A stretch of DNA of 64,000 nt, taken from positions 78,563,396 to 78,627,395 of the forward strand of contig NC_087065.1 in the NCBI RefSeq assembly GCF_963678635.1, given 5' to 3'. The translations under genes were made by a program, and so were the position numbers. The stretch comes from Symsagittifera roscoffensis. Taxonomy: Eukaryota; Xenacoelomorpha; Acoela; Convolutidae. Positions 34,771 to 47,771 of the stretch are shown here, in pieces. Numbering within the stretch: position 1 is the first letter of the stretch; every line of letters begins with the position of its first letter. The notes under the pieces are model-generated. The model had not been told where the DNA came from, did not search any database, and saw nothing but the letters and a program-made list of their open reading frames with translations.

Positions 34771-37700
34771 TCTCGTTATCTCTTTTGGCTAAATGTTTGT
34801 AGCTGATTAATATTCCGTGTGGATTTTTTATTGACAAAAAAATTGTATATTGTAAATTTTTGAATTCTTTTTTTTTAGTTCAGCGCAATTACTTGCTTTT
34901 GCTTGTTTTTATCATCCCTTGAATTGTTATTTTTTTTTTGATTTTATCAGTTGAGTTATTTGGACGTCTAATTCCTTTTTAAGTTTTTTTGAGTTTCTTG
35001 CTTTCGTTCCGAGTTAGCTTTTTGTAAAAAAAAATCTGGTATATATTCAATAAGATGTCAACCTTTGTAGGTAACTAATTTAGGTGTCTAAAACATCTTT
35101 ATTTTTTGCTAATTATTTGTTTTCGGTATCAGGTTGGTGTTGAAGAACGACTGATTGTTTAATTCTTTATTTGTTTCCATGTATATTTATTTTGCTCTTG
35201 AAAGTGATTGCTGTAGTTTTTTATTGACTCAACATTCTGTTTCGGTTAAATCTGTTAAGTGATTTTATTATTCGAGTATAGTTACTATTAAACAGTTTGC
35301 CTCTAGTTCAATTTGAAATTGAAAATACCTTTTTTTAAAGAAAATGATGGGGAAAAATGTTGCCCAGCTACTACCTATTTTTTTTGCTCTTGAAAGTGAT
35401 TGCTGTAGTTTTCTATTGACTCAACATTCTGTTTCGATTAAAACTGGTAAGTGATTTTATTAATCGAGTATAGTTACTATTAAACAATTTGCCTCTAGTT
35501 CAGTTTGAAAATGAAAATACTTTTTTTTAAGAAAGTGATGGGGAAAAATCTTGCCCAGCTACTACCTACCATTGTTCCAAATTAGTTTTCTTTTATTGGA
35601 TTTTTCCCAGATGTGCTGGTTGTGCCAGATGGAATGGAACCGATGGCGTTTATCTCATACAGTGAATTCTGATAATATACACCGTCTGTTTGTCTCGTAA
35701 TCTCTTTTTGTAGCTAATTAATATTCCGTGTGGATTTTGTTTTGACAAAAGAGTTGTATGTTGTGAGTTTTCGAATTTGTTTTTAGTTGAGCTCAAGCAC
35801 TTGCTATTGCTTATATTTAACATCTCTTTCCACCTTTTTGTCTGTTTTTTTGTTTAATAATTGAGTTATTTCGATGTCTATTTCGTTTTTTAAGATTTTT
35901 TGAGTTTCTTGGTTTCGTTCCGAATTAATTTATTGTAAAAAAATCTACTATATGTTCGAAAAGATGTGAATTTCTGTGTGTCTTTTTTTAAGTGTCTAAA
36001 TTTTTTTTTAAAACTTTTATGCCAACTGCTTGTCTTAGGTATCAGGTTGTGGTTGAAGAACGACTCATTGTTTAATTCTATATTTGTTTCCATGTTTTTT
36101 TTTGCTCTTGAAAGTGATTCCTATAGTTTTTGATTGTTTCACTATTCTGTTTCGATTAGATTTGGTAAGTGATGTTTTTGATCAACTAGAGTTACTATTG
36201 AATAGTTTGCCTCTAGTTCAATTTGAACATAAAAATTGTTTAGTTTTTTTAAGAAAGTGATGGGGAAAAGTTTTTGCTATTTGCCCAGCTACTACCTACT
36301 TTTGTTCCAAAATTGTTTTCATAATTTGGACTTTTTCCCGGATTTGATGGTTGCACTAGATGAGATGGAAACTATGCCCTTTATCTCAAAGAAAGATTTC
36401 AGATAATATACACCGTCTGTTTGTCTCGTTATCTCTTTGGCTAAATTTTTGTAGCTGATTATAATTCCGTGTGGATCTTTTATTGACAAAAGAGTTGTAT
36501 GTTGTGAATTTTTGAGTTGTTTTCATCTTACTCCAGCGCAAGCACTTGCTATTGCTGGTATTTAACATCTCTTTCTATTTGATTTTTTTTTTGTTTTTAT
36601 GATTATTAATGGAGTTATTTGGACCTCAAATTCTTTTTCGCGCTTTTTTGAGTTTCTTGGATTCATTCCGAATTAAGTTATTGTAAAAATTTTTACTTTT
36701 TGTTTGATAAGATGGGTAACCAACTTTTGTATGTCTTTAATTTAGGTGTCTAAAAACATTTTAAAACTTTTATGCCATCGAAATGTTTTTGGTATCAGGT
36801 TGTGGTTGAAGAACGACTGATTGTTTAATTCTGTATTTGTATCCATATTAATTTTTTGCTCTTGAAAGCGATTGCTGTAGTTTTTGATTAACTCAACTTT
36901 CTGTTTCAATTAGATTTGGTAAGTGATGTTTTTAATCAAGTAGAGTTACTTTTAAACAATTTTGCAATTTAAAAACTGTTTAATAGTAACTTTAGTTTTT
37001 TTAAGAAAGTGATGGGGAAAATTTTTTGGTATTTGCCCAGCTACTAATTACCTTTGTTCCAAATTAGTTTTCCTTTTTTGGATTTTTTCCGAGATGTGCT
37101 GTTTGCACCAGATGGAATGGGACCAATGCTGTTTATCTCTTAGAGTGATTTCTGACAATTAACACCTTCTCTTTATCTCGTTATCTCTTTTGACTATTTT
37201 TTGTTGCTGATTAATATTCCGTGTGGATTGTGTATTGACAAAAGAGTTGTATATTGTGAATTATCGAAATCTTTTTATTTAGTTCAGCGCAAGCACTTGC
37301 TAATGCTTATATTTAATATCTCTTTCCACCTTTTTGTCTGTTTTTGTGATTAATAATTGAGTTATTTCGATGTCTATTTCGTTTTTTAAGATTATTCGAG
37401 TTTCTTGGTTTCGTTCCGAATTAATTTATTGTAAAAAAAATCTACTATTTGTTCGAAAAGATGTCATTTTCTGTGTGTCTTTTATTAAGTTGTCTAAAAA
37501 CTTTTTTTAAACTTTTATGCCAACTGCTTGTTTTAGGTATCAGGTTGTGGTTGAAGAACGACTCATTGTTTAATTCTATCTTTGTTTCCATGTTTATTTT
37601 TTTTGCTCTTGAAAGTGATTCCTATATTTTTTGATTGTTTCACTATTCTGTTTCGATTAGATTTGGTAAGTGATGTTTTTGATCAACTAGAGTTACTATT

Positions 37701-40700
37701 GAATAATTTGCCTCTAGTTCAAGTTGAACATAAAAATTGTTTAGTTTTTTTGAAAAAGTGATGGGAAAAAGATTTTGCTATTTGCCTAGCTAGTACTTGA
37801 TTTTGTTCCAAATTAAGTTTCATTTATTGAATTTTTTCGATATGTGCTGGTTGCATCAAATGAGATGGGACCGATGCCGTTTATCTCATATAGTGATTTC
37901 AGATAACATACACCGTCTGTTTGTCTCGTTATCTCCTTCGGTTTAATTTTTGTAGCTGATTAGTTTTCGGTGTGGATTTTTTATTGACAAAAGAGTGGTT
38001 TGTTGTGAATTTCCGAATTATTTTTATTTGAGTTCAGCGCAAGTACTTGCTTTTGCTTGTCATTATCATCTCTTTCTATGTAATTTTTTTTTGTATTAAT
38101 GATTATCAGTTGAGTTGTTTGGACGTCTAAATCATTTTTAAGCTTTTTTGAGTTTCTTGGTTTCGTTCCGAGTTACCTTATTGTAAAAAAAATCTAGTTT
38201 ATACTCAATAAGATGTCAACCTTTGTAGGTAATTAATTTAGGTGTCTAAAACATCTTTACTTTTTTGCTAATTATTTGTTTTCGGTATCAGGTTGGTGTT
38301 GAAGAACGACTGATTGTTTAATTCTATATTTGTTTCCATGTATATTTATTTTGCTCTTGAAAGTGATTGCTGTAGTTTTTTATTGACTCAACAATCTGTT
38401 TCGGTTAAATCTGGTAAGTGATCTTTGTAATCGAGTAGAGAAACTATTAAACAATTTGCCTCTTTTTCAATTTGAAAATAAAATTGTTTATTTTTTTAAA
38501 GAAAGTGATGGGAAAAGTTTTTGCTATTTGCCCAGGTACTAACTACCTTTGTTCCAAATGATTTTATTTATTAGATTTTTTTCAAGACGTGCTGGTTACA
38601 CCAGATAGAATGGAACGAATGCCGTTTATCTCAAAGAGTGATTTCAGATAAAATACACCGTCTGTTTGTCTTGTTATCTCTTCGGCTAAATTTTTGTAGC
38701 TGATTATTATTCCGTGTGGATCTTGTATTGACAAAGGAGTTATATGTTATGAATTTTCGAATTCTTTTTAATTTACTTCAGCGCAAGCACTTGCTCTGGT
38801 TGTATTTAACATCTCTTTCTATGTAATTTTTTTGTATTAATGATTATCAGTTGAGTTATTTGGACGTCTAATTCGTTTTTAAGCTTTTTTGAGTTTCTTG
38901 GTTTCGTTCCGAATTAATATATTGTAAAAAAATTTACTTTATGTTTGATAAGATGTCAACTTTTGAATGTCTTTAATTTAGGTGTCTAAGAACATTTTTA
39001 AACTTTTATGCTAAGTGTTTGTTTTTGGTATCAGGTTGTGGTTGAAGAACGACTGATTGTTTAATTCTATATTTGTTTCCATGTATATTTATTTTGCTCT
39101 TGAAAGTGATTGCTGTAGTTTTTTATTGACTCAACAATCTGTTTCGGTTAAATCTGGTAAGTGATCTTTGTAATCGAGTAGAGTAACTATTAAACAATTT
39201 GCCTCTTTTTCAATTTGAAAAAAAAATTGTTTATCTTTTTAAAGAAAGTGATGGGAAAAGTTTTTGCTATTTGCCCAGGTACTAACTACCTTTGTTCCAA
39301 ATGATTTTATTTATTAGATTTTTTCCGTGACGTGCGGGTTACACCAGATAGAATGGAACGAATGCCGTTTATCTCATAGAGTGATTTCAGATAAAATACA
39401 CCGTCTGTTTGTCTTGTTATCTCTTCGGCTAAATTTTTGTAGCTGATTATTATTCCGTGTGGATCTTGTATTGACAAAGGAGTTATATGTTATGAATTTT
39501 CGAATTCTTTTTAATTTACTTCAGCGCAAGCACTTGCTCTGATTGTATTTAACATCTCTTTCTATGTAATTTTTTTGTATTAATGATTATCAGTTGAGTT
39601 ATTTGGACATCTAAATCGTTTTTAAGCTTTTTTGAGTTTCTTGGTTTCGTTCCGAGTTAGCTTATTGTAAAAAAAATCTAGTATATATTCAATAAGATGT
39701 CAACCTTTGTACGTAATTAATTTAGGTGTCTAAAACAACTTTTACTTTTTTGCTAATTGTTTGTTTTCGGTATCAGGTTGGTGTTGAAGAACGACTGATT
39801 GTTAAATTCTCTACTTGTATCCATATTCATTTTTTGCTCTTGAAAGCAATTGCTGTAGTTTTTGTTTGACTCAACATTCTGTTTCAATGCTTTTAATGAA
39901 GTAGATTTTTTATTAAACAGTTTCCAGTTTCAAAAAAAATTGTTTAGTTTTTTTAAGAAAAGTTTTTGCTTTTTGCCCAGCTACTAAATACCTTTGTTCC
40001 CAATTACTTTTCATTTATTGGACTTTTTTCCGAGATGTGCTAATTGCACAAGATGGAATGGGACCGATGCCGTTAATCTCATAGAGTGATTTCAGATACT
40101 ATACACCGTCTGTTTGTCTCGTTATCTCTTTTGGCTAACGTTTTGTAGCTGATCATTTTTCCGTGTTGATCTTTTACTGACAAAAGAGTTGTATGTTGTG
40201 AGTTTTTGATTTTTTTTATTTTAGTTCAGCGCAAGCACTTGCTTTTGCTTGTTTTAAACATCTTTTTCCATCTTATTTTTTTTTGGTTTTTATGATAATT
40301 AATGGAGTTATTTGGACCTCTAATTCTTTTTCGAGCTTTTTTGAGTTTTTTGGTTTCATTCCGAAATAAGTTTTTGTAAAAATTTTTACTTTTTGTTTGA
40401 TAAGATGTCAACTTTTGTATGTCTTTAATTTAGGTGTCTAAAAACATTTTTAATATTTTATGCTAACTGATTGATTTTGGCATCAGAATGTGGTTGAAGA
40501 ACGACGGATTGTTTAATTCTATATTTGTTTCCATATTCATTTTTTTGTTCTTGAAAGTGATTGCTGTAGTTTTTGGTAGACTGAAACCTTCTCTTTCGAT
40601 TAGATTTGGTGAGTGATGTTTTTAATAAGGTACAGTTACTATTAAACAGATTGCAATTTGAAAATAAAAATTATTTAGTTTTTTTAGGAAAGTGATGGGA

Positions 40701-41740
40701 AACATTTTGCTATTTGCCCAGTTTCTACCTTCTTTTGTTCCAAAATTGTTTTCATAATTTGGATTTTTTCCCAGATGTGATGGTTGCACTAGATGAGATG
40801 GAAACTATGCCCTTTATCTCAAAGAAAGATTTCAGATAATATACACCGTCTGTTTGTCTCGTTATCTCTTTGGCTAAATTTTTGTAGCTGATTATAATTC
40901 CGTGTGGATCTTTTATTGACAAAAGAGTTGTATGTTGTGAATTTTTGAGTTGTTTTCATCTTACTCCAGCGCAAGCACTTGCTATTGCTGGTATTTAACA
41001 TCTCTTTCTATTTGATTTTTTTTTTGTTTTATGATTATTAATGGAGTTATTTGGACCTCAAATTCTTTTTCGCGCTTTTTTGAGTTTCTTGGATTCATTC
41101 CGAATTAAGTTATTGTAAAAATTTTTACTTTTTATTTGATAAGATGGGTAACCAACTTTTGTATGTCTTTAATTTAGGTGTCTAAAAACATTTTAAAACT
41201 TTTATGCCATCGAAATGTTTTCGGCATCAGGTTGTGGTTGAAGAACGACTGATCGTTTATTTCTATATTTGTTTCCATATTCTTTTGTTTGCTCGTGAAA
41301 GTGGTTGCTGTAGTTTTTGATTGACTGAAACATTCTGTTCGGTAAGTGATGTTTTTAATCAAGTAGAGTTACTATTAAACAGATTGCAATTTGAAAAGAA
41401 AAATTGTTTAGTTTTTTTAGGAAAGTGATGGGGAAAATTTTTTGCTATTTGCACAGCTACTACTTATTTTTGTTCCAAATTACTTTTCATAATTTGGATT
41501 TTTTTCCCAGATATGCTGGTTGCACCAGATGAGATGGGACCGATGCCGTTTATCTCATAGAGTCTGTTTGTCTCGTTATCTTTTTTCGCTATCTTTTCTA
41601 GCTGATTAGTTTTCCGCGTGGATTTTTTAATGACAAAAGAGTTGTATGGTGTGATTTTTCTACTTCTTTTTATTTTGAACTATGGTAAGTGATGTTTTTA
41701 ATCAAGTAGAGTTACTATTAAACATTTTGCTTCTATTTTA
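33200..41740. repeat. tandem array of about 740-bp units related to an LTR
   Basis: The landmark CACCGTCTGTTTGTCTCGTT recurs near 33,222, 34,756, 35,679, 36,410, 37,161, 37,909, 38,657, 39,398, 40,100, 40,839 and 41,565. Spacing settles at 700-750 bp after the first two long units. Other landmarks in every unit are CAGCGCAAGCACTTGCT, GAAGAACGACTGATTGTTTA and GATGGGGAAAA. Read on the minus strand, GAGACAAACAGACGGTGTA through CTCTATGAG matches the 3' part of the candidate LTRs at 17.4 and 24.1 kb and is followed by a TGGTGCAACC phrase in the position of the primer-binding site. The minus strand also has Lys/Asn-rich short ORFs (e.g. 35,890-36,093; 40,226-40,411; 41,174-41,362) that align between units. 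They may be remnants of one repeated ORF. Confidence 0.88.
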
Positions 41741-42189
41741 TTTTGAAAATAAAAAAAAAAAATTGCGCAAAGAATTTATGTTAACAGGAAGTTTTATCGT
41801 TGTAAAATTTAAAAGGGTTTAGTGGCTGTTCGGGCACAGAAAAGAGAGTGACTCTTTGCAATTATTAGAGATTTTTTTTCGGCTGTTCTTTTCAAAGGTT
41901 GTTTCTTTATTTTAACTTAGCGTAGGTAATATAGGATCAAGGAGTATCAGTGAATCAGAAAAAAAATCAAGTGAATTGTTAGACATTTTCTTTACCTTGG
42001 TTAAAAAAGAATTAAAACACAACGGAATACAAACAAAATCAGATGCTACGAATGACTATTGTAATGGTGTCAGTGATTTATCGAATTAAACCCTGATAAG
42101 GCAAGTGCATCTTTTTTAAGCCCTGAAAAAAAAAGCTTTTCTCCTGCCTTGATCCGTTTTTCTCCAATCTTGATTCGTTTTTATAGCTT

Positions 42190-43690
42190 TATCCTAATAA
42201 TTTTTGAAAAACTTGGTGTCAAAGGTTAGTTTAGAAAATGGTCGGCAAAAAGTCGGTGTGATAAAAAAAAAAGGCCACCGGGAAGGGGGTACAATTTGGG
42301 CGGCGAGGTTGTTGAGTTCCCTGAAACCATCTCTGGTTGAGATTGATTACGTCTCAAATGGCATAATTCCCAAATTGCATAAAAACTAAAAATTTCCCAA
42401 ATGGCATAAGTTTCATGCAACAGTTGCTTTGGAAAAATCGAGAACAATTTTTTCATGAACGAGGTGAGAAAATTAGTCAAATTGTCAATTCAAATGCTGA
42501 TTGACATTTTATATTGAAAAACTTGTAGAATTTTTTATGAAAAGCAAGAAGCATAAGCGTGCGGTTAATAATAAGCTTCTTGTGGTCAATTTTTTTGACA
42601 AATCTGTTGCTTAAATTTGTTTCGAAGCAATTAATTCCAAATCTTGTTCACATGCTTTCGTTCCTGACAAAATGTTAGAATCAGAAATTGATAGAAAACG
42701 TTTAAATTACAATGAAAACTTGAAATTTATGCCATTTGGGGAAAATTTCCAATTTTATGCCATTCGGGAATTTTGCCATTTGGGAAGTTACCGTTGAGAT
42801 TATTCTACAAAAATCATCTCAGGTTTTCCACAGTTTTATAAATAATCGCACTCGCATTTAACCCTAGTCTTTTTTCCGACCATTGAAAATGAGAGGAACT
42901 TCGTAATTGGACAGGTATTGTTTCTTTTTGAGAAAAAAAGGTGCTACAAATGTTAATCAAACAAGATAACTCTCAATCCTGATTCGATAATTTTTGAAAA
43001 ATTTTCAACAATTATCGTTTAGAAAAACTTTTATCGAGAAATATTGGTTTGACAATTAGGACTTTTTTTGAGCGAAAAAATGAAATATGCAACCTTTTTA
43101 TAGGTTCCTTAGGCGGATGCAATTTTTTAAAAACTGAAAAAATAGATTTTTCTCCATCACAACTAGTTTTTCTCCAGTAAACTCCAGCACAGTCAAGAAC
43201 TTTTGATGCTGATTAATTTTTTTTAGGTTTTCAAAAAATTTCGTCGAGAACATTTTTTGTCGAGAAATAATGGTTTGAAATTTAGAATTTTGAATTTATT
43301 TTCCAGCTAAGTTTTGCTTATCATAGATTGATAAGGCGGTTGCAACTTTTTGAACTTTGAAAATTTAGCTTTTCTCCGGTACAATTAGCTTTTGAGGGTT
43401 TCTTACCACCATCTTAGGAATGAAAAATTTCAATAATTTCAAAGAATGAATTGAAAAAAGCACCTGCTTCTAAATTTTTAAAAGTTTTTTTTTTAGTTTT
43501 GTTCATTAATGTGGTTGGATGATGCTTTTGCTATTTGCCCAGCTACCGGCTACTTTTGTTTTGATTAAATTTTCAATTGTTGGGTTTTCCGAGACGTACT
43601 GATTGCAGCGGATGAGATGGGACCGATGCCTCATAGAGTAATTTCAGATAAAAAACACCGTCTCGTTATCTCTAATCGGTGTGATAACTT
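42190..43690. repeat. third, diverged long unit
   Basis: Resumes the 1.55-kb unit (AACTTGGTGTCAAA at 42,210, GAAAATGGTCGGC, TTTTTTCCGACCATTGAAAATG at 42,870) and ends with the LTR-3'-like landmark at 43,626-43,675. It is interrupted by a MITE at 42,345-42,793. Confidence 0.75.
42345..42793. mobile_element. 449-bp MITE with TIRs of about 60 bp and 8-bp target duplication
   Basis: The left end (TCTCAAATGGCATAATTCCC...) and the reverse complement of the right end (TCCCAAATGGCAAAATTCCC...) match over about 60 bp, including the inner TTTCCCAAATGGCATAA. The element is bounded on both sides by a perfect 8-bp duplication, TTGAGATT (42,337-42,344 and 42,794-42,801). The uninterrupted sequence of the same site exists in the two sister long units (near 32,565 and 34,120), confirming the insertion. 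There is no coding capacity. An 8-bp duplication is typical of hAT or P-like transposases, but the ends do not identify the superfamily. Confidence 0.9.
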
Positions 43691-43699
43691 TTGAGGCAG

Positions 43700-45800
43700 A
43701 GCAGTTTTTTCCACAGACTGTCAGCCTTGATCTTTCGCAGTTCAAATTGTCCAAATATCAGCTTTCGGTTTAAGATTTTCAAAGTTTGCGTCGTAGAACA
43801 CCAAAAATATAAAGTGGAATGCGGAATCCTTTTACATGATGTCAACAAATTGGTTTTTTAATTTGCTTCTCTATTTTGACCGCCCATTCTGTTCCTTCTT
43901 ATTTGAATTTGGCTCCATACAACACACTTATTCATCTTTTCTCGAAAAATGTTATTTTCTCTAGCAAGCTCAACTCTTTTTTTACGCCTCACTATTTTCC
44001 AGTCATGAGTCAATTGAAGAATATTTTATTTGATTTACACTGAAGACCAGCAACAAGTTTTGCCTGATGGTTTTAGAAAAAGAAATAACTTTTAAATCTC
44101 AACAAGACTGCTCGTATCAGGGCGAAGCCCTGAATGTTCCGACTGCCTTTTAAGGTCTATGGAGCATTAATGACATGAAAAATTTCAATGTAATAGAAAA
44201 AATATAAAAAAAATTTGAAAAAATTTGAGATTTTATGTAAAAACATCCCTCCACACGTCATATTAAGTACAAACTGATAGATTTTGCGCCTATTAACAAA
44301 TCAATTATGGCATAAAAGCATCCTTGAACCAATTTGGAACGATTTCTATGACGGATTAAATCTCGCTGACGCGTTAATAGCGCGAAATTTATCGCGCGTT
44401 AATTGTCCCAAATTGGCCAAAATGGCAATCTTTAAACCCCCATAACTTTACGAAAAATGATCACAGGTGAAATATCTTTTCAAATTTGAGTTCAGGACAA
44501 CAATACCTTTCGAATGATATAAAAAAATTCCGTCAAAAATGGCTAGTTAAAAAGTCGAAATTTGTCTGAAGAAAAAAAAACCCACCCCGAGCACAAATAT
44601 TCCGTTACTTTGGTATCGAAAGTGGGAACAATAACTCTGTCTCTTACAGCAAGTAACTAAAACTGAAAACAAGACTGCTCGTATCAGAATGAAGCATTGA
44701 ATAGTTTGACTACCCTTAGCATATCTTAAGTACTCTTTTATTATCCTCAAGTGAGTGTCTTTTTAATCCTTAAGTATCTTTTCTTATTATGCCAATTCAA
44801 ATTTTTTCAGAAACGATTTTTTTTACAAGGTATGATAAAAAATTTGGCTAAAGATAATTATCAGTTATGTTGAACTGATAGAAAAAATAAAATAGCGATG
44901 AAAATGCGAAATATGTGAAAGCTCGGGACTAAAGTGTAGAGAGTTTAAATTGCTGAACCAGTTTGTGGCTAAATGCTATACAAGGAAGTGAAGTTGTCGG
45001 TTAAAACAATTTGACCTCCAAAAATAGTCTAAGAAAGATTGCCACGTTCACTTTGAAAAAAATTCCTGCAAAACTTTTGCAAAAAGTGCACACCTTTCAA
45101 GAGTTGCCTTCTTCTGGACTGTCTTTCGGAATGCAAAAAAAATCTAGATATTTCTTGTAAAATTCTTGCAAAAATCATTTTTCCACCCATGTAGAAAAAA
45201 TGCATAAAAAATAAAGCTTAGTTTGGTAATACTTTTAATAAAAAACTCTTCTGCGATTAGCAGAGAATCTATGAAAGGATATCAAGCCTGTCTAGGCATG
45301 GTTCGCTTGTTTTTCCCCCACATTTCATCGAGATTGAGTTAAACTTTTGGTCAAAATTCTTTCTTTGCCACTCAAGTTCGTTTTTGTCTAAATTTTTTTA
45401 GCGTAGTACCTATATTACAACGGCTAGAAGTCAAATGAAAGCTCATCATTGCCGACATCTTTCATGCAATAATCTGAATTCACAGTTTCCTCCAGTTTTC
45501 AATGGTATTTTGACTACATAACTGTAGAAAAGCGTCTGATTTCTTACCCAACTAAGATCCGCTGCAAAAATTGCCAAGTATCTTCCAGCAGGAGCAGATC
45601 TAGGATTTTCTTGAAGGGACGGATTTTCAAAAAATTTAGAAATTTTTTTTGACCTTTTCTTAGGTTCAAAATGATTTTCTGAGCTCTCCCAAGTCAACAA
45701 AAAACCCTATAATGAGCATAATTTCTGCGCCGCGTTCTTAGGCATTTAGAAAAATTATGATTTTGAAATGGCTTTTTTTGGCGCGCGCTCTCTCTTATAT
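43700..45800. other. no gene seen
   Basis: AT-rich sequence without supported genes. It contains the dispersed repeat at 44,095-44,320 and its shorter relative at 44,668-44,710. A frame at 45,446-45,700 (minus) has mixed composition but no recognisable domain. Confidence 0.55.
44095..44320 (+). repeat. dispersed repeat, inverted relative to 30,565-30,800
   Basis: See the partner at 30,565-30,800. Here the order is CAAGACTGCTCGTATCAGGG, AGCCCTGAATGTTCCGACTG, then CATCCCTCCACACG. Confidence 0.8.
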
Positions 45801-45810
45801 ATTAGTTTAC

Positions 45811-45905
45811 ATTGGCAAAATTGGATATCCCAAAATAGTACAAAGGGTGACCCTTTGGGTCGGCAGGTGGTCGAATCCCTGAAGAAAGAGACGTCCGCCC
45901 CCCCC
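45811..45905 (+). mobile_element. tRNA-related SINE head, copy 2
   Basis: Contains a good A-box match (TGGCAAAATTGG, 45,813-45,824) and a B-box-like TGGTCGAATCC (45,868-45,878), 44 bases apart, as in a pol III internal promoter. Between them CCCTTTGGGTCGGCAGG is shared with the inverted copy at 30,420-30,494. A GGACGTCT-like segment and a C-rich run (45,896-45,907) follow. It is not a functional tRNA, since no anticodon arm folds. Confidence 0.6.
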
Positions 45906-45909
45906 CTCT

Positions 45910-47600
45910 AAAACAACCCCTGTCTTCCAGATACAACCAAAAACTACGAAATTTACTCAAAATACCAGGAACAACAACAAATGAATAAATAATCTTGCTT
46001 GTATTGCTTATTTTTTGCAAATAGAAAGCAAATCTTAGGAATCCCGACAAAAAATAGCAGGATTTTTGTACTCTTTTGCATTTTTTCTCGCAAAACTTGC
46101 ATTTCCAAGAAATATATGAGTGTTGTCACCAAATAAGATTAAGTATGCTACCGTCAAAAAAAAATTTTGAAAGCAAAAAAAATCTAGATTTTTGATTGAT
46201 ATCAAATGAAAAATTTATGTTATACAGTAAATAAAAAAAATCATGATCGGAGTTTCAGAAATTAAAAATGATGCGAACAGATTTTGCGTCACGGCAGATT
46301 GCGTCCTACAAAAAATCAATCAATTTTGTAAATTTGCCCCTATTTTGATATAATAGCATATTTTGTTCCGAAAATTAAATTTAATAGCCTTTTTTCTCGG
46401 TAGTCGCTCGGTTACTGCAGAAAACTTAATGCTCATTTTTACACTGATAAGTGTTGAGAAGCTCTAACTTGACCGCTTGAAAGCTGGGAGAGAATTTTCA
46501 ACATAGGACGAAACCTGCACCAGGACAAAATCTGTCAAAAAAATTGAAAATACATCTGCAGAAGGAATTAATCTGTGCCTACCAAAAAAAAACACATGAT
46601 GGCATCTGCTTTTTCTTGTTTTAGAACCAAACTGGGTCGAGGTGCTCACTTGGGCTTCGACTATCAAGTCGAGCGCATGTCAGTGCTCGGTCGAAAAAGA
46701 ATAGTCCAGACAGGGGTTTGGATCGAGCATAAATTCGAAACTTACCTCGAGCACGGTCGAAAAGCACCGTCTGTCCCGCAGTAATTCTTTCAAATATCAA
46801 CGTGTTTTTAGCTTTTCGACTCAAATTGCAACCATTTTTCCAAAAAATAGAAAAAAAATAGCTCAAAAGTAGTTCATCTCTACAAAGTCATTTAAATTGC
46901 AAATAACTCTATTCATTTTAACGAAAAGCAAAAATTATAACGTTTAAATTTGGATAACTCATGTTGTTTGAAAGTCAAAACATACACAAATTGGGTCGAG
47001 ACTGTCGAAAGATACCAATTTTTGCTCGAGACGGCCGTAACATAAAGTAAGCACCTCAAGCCGGTAATATACCAATTCACCTAACCGGCATTATTCATTG
47101 ACGTCGTTCAATTGTCATGGAAGTTGGCATGGGTGTGAATTAATCGTTCTCATAAAAACAGGCTCGTCGTAAAGGCATTGGTATTATTGTTTGTTTCATG
47201 TTTACAGCTGCAGGGTTGGGGTTACACTAGAAGACCCATTTTGGCTTTTTACTTCACATTTTCCAAGTGCAGTGATTTGGTGGTAAAAAAAAGAACAACT
47301 TCAAAATAGATTTAAACATTTTAAACCGTGCTCGAGGTATGTTTCGGCCGTGCTCGAGATTCACGTTAAGACACCGCACAGCGCTCATTTGATAACGAAA
47401 ATATACATCTTTGACAAAACTTACGTACATGCAATCAAACAAAATATTTATTTTCACAGATGTAATACATAACTGCTCTTCAGCTGTATCAGCAGTAACT
47501 GTAAAGCAGAAAACGTAGCTGTAAGATGATTAACTCACTTTCAAAAATTGAGAAATGAAACAATTTTTACGATAGCGTTTGATCTTTATTTATTACGGAC
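45910..47600. other. no gene seen; inverted CTCGAGCACGG motifs
   Basis: No supported gene. The motif CTCGAGCACGGTCGAAA (46,743) occurs inverted at about 47,330-47,360 (TTTCGGCCGTGCTCGAG). A GGGTCGAG phrase recurs at 46,632 and 46,995. This may be a diverged TIR element of about 700 bp, but its ends could not be fixed. Confidence 0.4.
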
Positions 47601-47608
47601 TTTTCGAA

Positions 47609-47771
47609 ATGCCGACCGATTCCCCAACTGGAAGTGGGAAAACTAATCCGAGTAGCCAAATAAATTCGGAGTCGGTGCAGCTGAAGAAACAGCAGAAGAA
47701 CAAAAAGAAGCGTCAGAAAACAAGCGGCCTAGATGGCAATGAAGCTTCCGCTGCAACTGACCTGCTCAGAG
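47609..47771 (+). CDS. possible first coding exon of a host gene
   Basis: ATG at 47,609 opens a frame of 54 codons (MPTDSPTGSGKTNPSS...; a run of Lys/Gln, then LDGNEASAATDLLR) that ends at a good 5' splice site (CAGAG|GTGAGATT, intron from 47,772). Codon and base usage are richer in GC than the surroundings. A Ser/Lys-rich, probably disordered N-terminus. A possible downstream exon is the open stretch near 48,010-48,090 (GCPISLSEDQGQLLANAE) after a pyrimidine-rich tract ending TTTCTAG, but the phase does not match at the first AG. No function can be given. Confidence 0.35.

Noticed and set aside
33100-41700. Spliced-leader RNA or U1 snRNA gene cluster
   Set aside because: Some units show ACTTACCT or, on the other strand, AAAGGTAAGT, but this sequence is not conserved between units and no Sm site or stem-loop pattern follows.
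45446-45700. 84-codon minus ORF
   Set aside because: No domain, and neighbouring sequence shows repeat character. Support is insufficient.
45811-45882. Functional tRNA gene
   Set aside because: A and B boxes are present, but no cloverleaf with an anticodon arm can be drawn.
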